From assembly GCA_041552055.1 (NCBI GenBank), contig JBFELO010000087.1:1-20085 (forward strand): 20,085 nt of DNA, given 5' to 3'. This document shows positions 15,284 to 20,085 of this stretch, in pieces. A model generated the notes under the pieces. It ran no database searches, was not told where the DNA came from, and was given only the letters and a program-made list of their open reading frames with translations. The translations under genes were made by a program, and so were the position numbers. Source of the stretch: JBFELO01 sp041552055 (lineage in GTDB: Bacteria; Acidobacteriota; Thermoanaerobaculia; Thermoanaerobaculales; Sulfomarinibacteraceae). Position 1 is the first letter of the stretch. Each line of letters opens with the position of its first letter.

Positions 15284-16276
15284 ATGTCGCGGCTGCAGGC
15301 CCTGGGCAGGTCGATCGTGGCGGGCATCTGTGTGCTCGCGGCCGGTACCCTCGGCTACATGATGATCGAGGACCAGAGCGTTGTGAACGCGTTCTACATG
15401 ACGGCCATCACCGTGACCACCGTGGGCTTCCGGGAGGCGTTCCCGCTGTCCGAGGCGGGCAAGGTTTTCACCGTGCTGCTGGCGTTCTCTGGCATCGGGG
15501 TCATCCTCCTGGTCGCCTCCGAGTTCGGTCGTCTGGTACTGCAGGCCGATCTGCGCCGGTTCATCGGGATGCGGAGGGACGAAAGCATGCTGAAGAAGCT
15601 GCACGATCATATCGTGGTGTGCGGCCACGGCCGGATGGGACGAGCGGTTGTCGAGATCCTCCGCGAACGCAAGGTGCCGTTCGTGGTGGTCGAGGCCGAC
15701 GAGGCGAACTGCCGCCAACTGGACGAACAACACATCCCCTTCATCCATGGCGATGCGACCGAGGAGTCCGTGCTTCGGGCAGCCGGGGTCGAACGCGCGA
15801 AAACGATCATCACGTGTCTCGCCGACGACGCGCACAACGTGTACTCGATCCTGCTCGCCCGACAGCTGAATCCGAACATCATCATCATCGCCCGGGCCGT
15901 CGAAGAGGACGCCGAGGAGCGGCTTCGGCTCGCCGGCGCCAACCGCGTAACCAATCCCTATCGTCTCGGCGGCATGCGCCTGGCGTTCACCGCCCTGAAA
16001 CCCGCGGTCATGGACTTCATCGAGGCCTCCCTACCCGGCACCTCTGTGGAGCTAGAACTCGCCGAAATCGTGGTCCACCACAACTCGGACCTCGCCGGCA
16101 AGACCCTGGCCGGTGCCGGCGTTCGGCAGCGCTTCGGCATCATTGTGGTCGCCCTCAAACGAGGTGATCACAGCACCTTCAACCCGGGGCCGGACGAGCG
16201 GATCGAGGCCGGCGATATTCTGGTGGCCCTCGGCCCGATCAACGCCCTGGAGCAGATCGAACAAGCTTCCCAGTAA
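15284..16276 (+). CDS. Two-TM potassium channel with RCK (TrkA-N/TrkA-C) domains
   Basis: This is a potassium channel or K+-uptake protein with a cytoplasmic nucleotide/ligand-sensing RCK module. In the 330-residue product, TM1 spans about 10-28, the pore helix and filter 38-51, and TM2 59-80. A Rossmann-type TrkA-N domain follows at about 108-230, with IVVCGHGRMGRAVVEIL and the acidic VVVEAD strand end. A TrkA-C domain lies at about 255-325. The filter reads TTVGFRE rather than the canonical TVGYG/TVGFG. The ATG at 15284 was chosen because it begins just before TM1; a frame from 15083 would overlap queF on the other strand. Confidence 0.9.
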   Translation: MSRLQALGRSIVAGICVLAAGTLGYMMIEDQSVVNAFYMTAITVTTVGFREAFPLSEAGKVFTVLLAFSGIGVILLVASEFGRLVLQADLRRFIGMRRDESMLKKLHDHIVVCGHGRMGRAVVEILRERKVPFVVVEADEANCRQLDEQHIPFIHGDATEESVLRAAGVERAKTIITCLADDAHNVYSILLARQLNPNIIIIARAVEEDAEERLRLAGANRVTNPYRLGGMRLAFTALKPAVMDFIEASLPGTSVELELAEIVVHHNSDLAGKTLAGAGVRQRFGIIVVALKRGDHSTFNPGPDERIEAGDILVALGPINALEQIEQASQ

Positions 16277-16374
16277 TACACGCCGGCTGCGCCGGCAAGC
16301 GATGGAACGGTGGCCGCAGGCTTCGCCGCCTGGCAGTGAGGCCACGAGGCACTGGGGGACACCGCCCTGCTGAC

Positions 16375-16965
16375 CTACTTCCTTCCGATCACGCACCTCA
16401 TGATCGGCCTGGTCTCCGAACGACGGGCAACCTCATGGAATCCGGCGTGGCGATACGCCTCGACCGGACCGTGGTAGGCGAAGACGTCGGGCATTCGATC
16501 CTTCTTCGGTTCCACCGCGTATCCCTCGACAACGTTGCCGCCGTTGTCCCGCACGTAATCGATGGCGGCCTTCAACAACCCGGTCGCTACGCGGCGGCCT
16601 CGGTGTGTCTTTGCCACGTAAAGACACACGACCGACCACACAGGAGTGTCGTCTACCGGCTTGAGGATTCGAGATCGTGCGAGCCGAGGGAACTCTTCAC
16701 GGGGCGCCACCGAGCACCAGCCAACAGGAGTGGCTCCGTCATAGGCGAGTATCCCGGGCACCTGCCCAGTCTCCACGATCGCCCGCATCACATGCCGATT
16801 CCGGTCTCCCTTGTTGGCGTCGAACTCCTTCTGCGTCATCCGAAACCACATGCACCAGCAGCCACCGCAGGCGCCCCGCAGTCCGAAAAGTTCTTCAAAG
16901 TCCGCCCATCGGTCAGCGGTGAGAGGATGGCAGTCCAGATCGACGGCCCCATTTTGAGCCATCAC
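16375..16965 (-). CDS. GNAT-family N-acetyltransferase
   Basis: This is predicted to transfer an acetyl group from acetyl-CoA to an unknown amine. The 196-residue product has the acetyl-CoA loop HRGRRVATGLL (121-131) after the strand SVVCLYVA. It also carries an N-terminal Cys-rich segment GACGGCWCMWF (31-41), a feature of one GNAT subfamily. The C-terminus has YRHAGFHEVARR, a common GNAT ending. The GTG at 16965 lies nine bases after AGGAGG; the ATG right after it (16962) is the alternative. Its start overlaps the stop of the 68-residue gene upstream, so the two are translationally coupled. Confidence 0.85.
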   Translation of the reverse strand: MMAQNGAVDLDCHPLTADRWADFEELFGLRGACGGCWCMWFRMTQKEFDANKGDRNRHVMRAIVETGQVPGILAYDGATPVGWCSVAPREEFPRLARSRILKPVDDTPVWSVVCLYVAKTHRGRRVATGLLKAAIDYVRDNGGNVVEGYAVEPKKDRMPDVFAYHGPVEAYRHAGFHEVARRSETRPIMRCVIGRK

Positions 16966-17168
16966 ACTCTATGACCTCCTTCTTCGTTCTCCCGGAGATC
17001 CGCCCAGAACCACACGGCCACCACGCCATCGTCGCCATCCTCGGAGTGAGAAATGCTGATGAGCTCTTCCGGCCGCAACGTGGAGGCGAACTCTGCCGCG
17101 TCGGCAAACAACTGCTCCCACGAAGCCAGAGTGCCGCGAAACATCCGGAACTCGACCTTGTCGAACAC
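16962..17168 (-). CDS. Small conserved-looking hypothetical protein
   Basis: This 68-residue protein has no function I can name. Its composition looks like a real protein: ISISHSEDGDDGVVAVWFWA resembles a short alpha/beta fold seen in small uncharacterised bacterial proteins. The GTG start at 17168 has GAGG four bases upstream, and the stop overlaps the start of the acetyltransferase gene, which supports genuine translation. The 207-bp stretch upstream (17169-17375) holds no recognisable gene. Confidence 0.6.
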   Translation of the reverse strand: MFDKVEFRMFRGTLASWEQLFADAAEFASTLRPEELISISHSEDGDDGVVAVWFWADLRENEEGGHRV

Positions 17169-17375
17169 CGTTCCTCATTCCCGCGAACCTTGCGGGCTCA
17201 CGATACGCCAATACGTACGAATCCCAGCGTGTCGCGTTCAGGTAGGGGAGAGCTGCCGACCCGGAAACCCCGACTCGCCGCCACGCCGAATTGGGATCCC
17301 CGACGTCCACTCGGCCGATCGCCCCGCCAGGCAGTGTTAGGGATCGAGCCACAACGGAGTACGACTGCCGCAGAT

Positions 17376-17885
17376 TCAGCGTTCGTCCACGTGCGTGAAT
17401 TCACCTACCTCAGCGTCTTTGATCACCCCTGGGAAAGACAGCACCCGATTATGCATCACTACGTAGACCCCGGGTCCGACAAGTCGGGCTGCCAGCATCG
17501 CTTCAGTCAGGCTCTGCACAGCGTCTGTGTCACGGAATTCATATGGCCGCATGGCTCCCGTCAGGATGACGGGAATCCCGAGATCATCGAGTTGGGAGTA
17601 CAACACCTCACCGGTTTCGGACATCGTGTCGGTACCGTGAATCACGACGATTGCGTCTGAGGTGGGAATCGCCTGACGCACGGCGTTCAGGATCTGGTGA
17701 CGATCCTCTTCGGTCATGTCGAGTGAGTCCTTGTACATGACAGCATAATGGCGAATGATCATGTCAGGGATTCGAAGAGATCCGATGATTTCGTCCAGTA
17801 CCGACCGCACGTTGCGCAGACTCTGCGCGCGCTCGTCGTAGGTCTTGTCGATCGTGCCTCCGGTGGTGAGTATCGTCAGCTTCAC
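17376..17885 (-). CDS. Short asparaginase-family protein (N-terminal domain only)
   Basis: The 169-residue product corresponds to the N-terminal catalytic domain of type I/II L-asparaginase. It has TTGGTID (7-13, with the nucleophile-type Thr11), HGTDTM (83-88, with Thr85 and Asp86), and LTGAMRP. The smaller C-terminal domain of full asparaginases (about 320 residues) is absent. Stand-alone proteins of this length occur in many bacteria, so this is likely a natural short family rather than a broken gene; the substrate is uncertain. GTG at 17885 is preceded by GGGAG at five bases and gives the family length; an ATG at 17924 is less likely. Confidence 0.85.
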   Translation of the reverse strand: MKLTILTTGGTIDKTYDERAQSLRNVRSVLDEIIGSLRIPDMIIRHYAVMYKDSLDMTEEDRHQILNAVRQAIPTSDAIVVIHGTDTMSETGEVLYSQLDDLGIPVILTGAMRPYEFRDTDAVQSLTEAMLAARLVGPGVYVVMHNRVLSFPGVIKDAEVGEFTHVDER

Positions 17886-17936
17886 TTTTGCTCCCGAACC
17901 GATCAGGGCAGCTCCTCGATCCATACCCCGCCGAGG

Positions 17937-17964
17937 ATTCTGCCACGATTCCCTGCGGGGTCAA
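17937..17964 (-). promoter_or_regulatory. Candidate promoter of the asparaginase-family gene
   Basis: On the minus strand TTGACC (17964-17959) and CAGAAT (17942-17937) are separated by 16 nt, with a leader of about 45 nt to the GTG start. The gap 17886-18019 otherwise shows nothing. Confidence 0.4.
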
Positions 17965-18019
17965 ACGTTGACTCGCCCGCGAGGCTCAAGTGGTCTGTAA
18001 CGTTTCAGATCTTTACGTG

Positions 18020-18976
18020 TCAGAACAGTCCCACGCCCCACAGGTCGTGCACGTGCAGCACGCCCTCGACGAGACCCTCGGCGTTGCAGACCACCAGCGA
18101 GGTAATGCGACGCTCCTCGAGCAATCGCAGCGCCGCCGTCGCCAGCTCATCCGCCGCAATACACACTCCGCCCGGGTGCATCTCCTCGCCCGCGGTGCGG
18201 CCCAGCGGGTCGGCTTCACGCTCCATGAGACGACGCAGGTCGCCGTCGGTGATCACACCCAGCAGACGACCCGCGGCATCCTGAACCGTGGTCACGCCCA
18301 GTCCCTTGCGGCTCATCTCGTAGATGACGTCCTTCATGCTCGTGTCGGTGGCGACCCGCGGGACGGCGTCGCCGGTATGCATCAGCTCGCCGGCCTTGAG
18401 GAATTTCTTGCCGAGCCTACCCCCTGGGTGGAGCTTCGCGAAGTCCTCCTCGTTGAAGCCCTTGCGCACCGCCACCTCCATGGCCAGGGCGTCGCCCAGC
18501 GCGAGACTCGCTGTCGTGGAGGCCGTCGGAGCCAGGTCCAAGGGACACGCCTCGCGCCGCACCCCGAGATCGAGGTGCAGGTCCGCCGCCTCGGCGAGCG
18601 GGGAATCCGGGTCTGATGTCATCGCGATCAGGAGTATCCCCTGCCGCTTGAGGAACTCCACCAGGCGCAGGATCTCTTCGGTGGCACCGGAGTTCGACAC
18701 CGCCACCACCAGATCGTCGCGTGTCAGCATCCCGAGGTCGCCGTGAATCGCGTCGGCAGGGTGGAGGTGGAGCGCCGGGGTGCCGGTCGAGCGCATGGTG
18801 GCGGCGAGCTTGTGACAGATGATGCCCGACTTGCCCATTCCGGTCCACACGATCCTTCCGGCGCAAGCCGTCAGCATGTCGACCGCCCGGTCGAAGACCT
18901 CGTCGAGTGATTCGAGCACACGGCGGACAGCATCCAGCTCGGCCTGCAGCACCTGGCGCGCCACGTCGCGGGTCAC
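18020..18976 (-). CDS. kdsD: Arabinose-5-phosphate isomerase (KdsD/KpsF/GutQ family)
   Basis: The enzyme interconverts ribulose-5-phosphate and arabinose-5-phosphate, the first step toward the LPS sugar KDO. The 318-residue product has an SIS domain (about 30-170) with GMGKSG (46-51), AIHGDLG (His78), VSNSGATEE (93-101) and PTASTTA (150-156), the conserved HPGG (183-186), and a CBS pair (about 198-318). The GTG at 18976 forms a GTGA overlap with the kdsA stop and has GGGAGG eight bases upstream. A longer frame to 19450 only reads kdsA out of frame. Being coupled to kdsA, it supplies arabinose-5-phosphate directly to the next enzyme. Confidence 0.95.
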   Translation of the reverse strand: MTRDVARQVLQAELDAVRRVLESLDEVFDRAVDMLTACAGRIVWTGMGKSGIICHKLAATMRSTGTPALHLHPADAIHGDLGMLTRDDLVVAVSNSGATEEILRLVEFLKRQGILLIAMTSDPDSPLAEAADLHLDLGVRREACPLDLAPTASTTASLALGDALAMEVAVRKGFNEEDFAKLHPGGRLGKKFLKAGELMHTGDAVPRVATDTSMKDVIYEMSRKGLGVTTVQDAAGRLLGVITDGDLRRLMEREADPLGRTAGEEMHPGGVCIAADELATAALRLLEERRITSLVVCNAEGLVEGVLHVHDLWGVGLF

Positions 18977-19806
18977 AGCAACACCTCCCCCACCGCCTGC
19001 GAAACTGCCTCCAGCTGGCCGACCAGGGTGTCGAACTCCTCGAGTGTCAGCTGGGTCGCCGCGTCCGACAACGCCCTGGCCGGGTCGGGGTGGACCTCCA
19101 CGAAAAAGCCGTCGACACCGGCAGCGGCAGCCGCCCGCGCGAGATGAGTATGGAACTCTCGAGCGCCCCCCGTCGCGTTCCCAAGACCTCCCGGAAGCTG
19201 CAGCGAGTGCGTGACGTCGAAGACCACCGGGGCGAACCGCCGGATCATGGCGAATGACCGCATGTCGACGACGAGGTTGTGGTAGCCGAAGCAGGATCCG
19301 CGTTCGGTCACCGTCACGCGCCGGTTGCCCGTCGACACGATCTTGTCGACCGCGTTGGCCATGTCCTCGGGGGCCATGAACTGACCCTTCTTGATGTTGA
19401 CGCCGACCCCGGCTCGGCCGCACGCGGTCAGCAGGTCCGTCTGCCGACACAGGAATGCGGGAACCTGCAGGACGTTCGCCACTTCAGCCGCGCGCGCGGC
19501 CTGCGTCGGCTCGTGGACGTCGGTGAGAATCGGCAGTCCCGACGTCTCCTTGACCTTTGACAGCGCGACCAGGCCGGCTTCGAGACCGGGTCCCCTGAAG
19601 CTGTCGAGCGAGGATCGATTGGCCTTGTCGAACGATGACTTGAAGATCAGCGGCACTCCGTGGCGTTCGCTGATCTCGCGCAATCCGGATGCCACCTCGA
19701 GCGCGAACTGCTCGGACTCGATGACGCACGGCCCGGCGATGTAGACAGGACGCGCACCGCCACCGATTTCGGTATTCGGGGCGATCTCGAAGGGTGTGTC
19801 GATCAT
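18973..19806 (-). CDS. kdsA: 3-deoxy-8-phosphooctulonate synthase
   Basis: KdsA condenses phosphoenolpyruvate and arabinose-5-phosphate to KDO-8-phosphate for LPS inner core synthesis. The 277-residue product has all family motifs: AGPCVIES (24-31), FKSSFDKANRSS (55-66), LTDVHE (94-99), VNIKKGQF (136-143), TERGSCFGYHNL (167-178), FDVTHSLQLPG (196-206) and FFVEVHPDP (224-232). Cys27, His200, Glu227 and Asp238 match the ligands of the metal-dependent class (Aquifex type), unlike the metal-free E. coli enzyme, which has Asn at the Cys position. The ATG at 19806 has no Shine-Dalgarno sequence and lies 8 nt after a -10 element. Confidence 0.97.
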   Translation of the reverse strand: MIDTPFEIAPNTEIGGGARPVYIAGPCVIESEQFALEVASGLREISERHGVPLIFKSSFDKANRSSLDSFRGPGLEAGLVALSKVKETSGLPILTDVHEPTQAARAAEVANVLQVPAFLCRQTDLLTACGRAGVGVNIKKGQFMAPEDMANAVDKIVSTGNRRVTVTERGSCFGYHNLVVDMRSFAMIRRFAPVVFDVTHSLQLPGGLGNATGGAREFHTHLARAAAAAGVDGFFVEVHPDPARALSDAATQLTLEEFDTLVGQLEAVSQAVGEVLL

Positions 19807-19814
19807 CGCCGGGT

Positions 19815-19823
19815 AGTGTAGCA
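19815..19823 (-). promoter_or_regulatory. Candidate extended -10 for kdsA-kdsD
   Basis: TGC-TACACT on the minus strand (TACACT at 19820-19815) would place the transcription start within one or two bases of the kdsA ATG, giving a leaderless message. The -35 region is poor. Confidence 0.4.
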
Positions 19824-19964
19824 GCGAGGGCGTCGAAAGGGGCCGTTGAAAAAAAGGGGGCTAGGCGTCAGCGGCTCGGGACTCGGGCCCCACCCCCACG
19901 CCCTTCGTCTTCGTCTTCATCGCCCCGCCCATCCCGGGTCCGTGTCGCAACGCTCTCTCCTCTT

Positions 19965-20000
19965 CGTCGCGCCCTCTCCCCGGCGCGCTCCCCGTGGGAG
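19965..20000 (-). repeat. Right end of intergenic palindromic repeat, copy E
   Basis: GCGCCCTCTCCCC, then GCGCGCTCCCCGTGGGAGC on the plus strand match the right end of copy D (8239-8271) at all but two positions. No palindrome follows on the expected side, so this is a partial copy. The sequence between kdsA and here (19824-19964) is free of genes and includes a CTTCGTCTTCGTCTT-like run near 19903-19920. Confidence 0.6.
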
Positions 20001-20018
20001 CGCGGTCAACACTCTCTC

Positions 20019-20082
20019 GTTCGCTTCGACTGCCTGACAACCAAGGCGGTCTTCTCCCCTCGCGCTCCCCGCGGGTGCTCCC
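20019..20082 (-). repeat. Right end (long form) of intergenic palindromic repeat, copy F
   Basis: On the minus strand it reads GGAGCACCCGCGGGGAGCGCG, shortened here to CACCCGCGGGGAGCGCG, followed by GGGGAGAAGACCGCC and TTGTCAGGCAGTCGAAGCG. The palindrome expected on its upstream side would fall beyond the window end. The window's opposite end (18-61) carries the same distal sequence. Confidence 0.6.
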
Positions 20083-20085
20083 TTA

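Noticed and set aside
16282..16296. Terminator between the potassium channel and acetyltransferase genes
   Set aside because: GCCGGC-TGC-GCCGGC can pair, but no T-run follows on either strand and such G+C palindromes are common at this base composition.
18977..19450. N-terminal extension of kdsD by 158 residues
   Set aside because: The extension only reads kdsA in another frame; the GTG overlapping the kdsA stop with a good Shine-Dalgarno sequence is the natural start.

Overview
The window reads as chromosomal DNA of a high-GC, Gram-negative bacterium. Evidence for an outer membrane with LPS is the KDO pathway pair kdsA-kdsD and a TRAP transporter with an associated lipoprotein. The mix of genes (TatT-type TRAP operon, eukaryote-type UDP-glucose pyrophosphorylase, PyrR-led pyrimidine operon, five-domain S1 protein) would suit Acidobacteriota such as Thermoanaerobaculia, but that is inference and was not tested. 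Almost everything is housekeeping or transport. There is no phage, CRISPR array, toxin or transposase gene.

Layout. 1-410 is a gene-free, repeat-rich stretch. 411-4841 (minus) holds a lytic transglycosylase followed by a TRAP operon in the order tatT-dctP-dctQ-dctM. 4886-8032 (plus) holds a UDPGP-family uridylyltransferase and a large MFS/POT-like transporter. 8094-8607 (plus) holds tRNA-Gly(GCC) and tRNA-Cys(GCA), each with its own promoter, separated by a repeat element. 8871-10280 (minus) is an S1-domain protein. 10419-13207 (minus) is the overlapping operon pyrR-pyrB-pyrC behind a possible attenuator. 13576-14493 (plus) is an EamA permease. 14494-14814 is a second repeat-rich gap. 14815-15213 (minus) is queF, divergent from a two-TM potassium channel with an RCK domain (15284-16276, plus). 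16375-17885 (minus) holds a GNAT acetyltransferase, a 68-residue protein and a short asparaginase-family protein. 18020-19806 (minus) is kdsA-kdsD. 19807-20085 is a third repeat-rich gap.

The most unusual signal is non-coding. A dispersed family of intergenic elements occurs at both window ends, between the two tRNAs, and in the 14.5-14.8 kb gap. Full copies are about 130 bp. They share a left flank (GCCTTCTGCGGGCGTGCC) and a right flank rich in CGCGGGGAGCGCG, but the arms of the internal palindrome differ between copies while remaining complementary within each copy. Conserved ends around a re-written yet self-complementary core point to a structured, possibly mobile element that I do not recognise.

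Other points: the dihydroorotase has Asn where the family has its catalytic Asp; the TRAP binding protein has a KAWIPEGD motif where classical DctP proteins carry a carboxylate-binding Arg; the potassium channel filter reads TVGFR; one AT-rich site can serve as the -10 element of two divergent promoters; and a recurring TAC-type -10, often preceded by TGC, lies in front of many of the genes.
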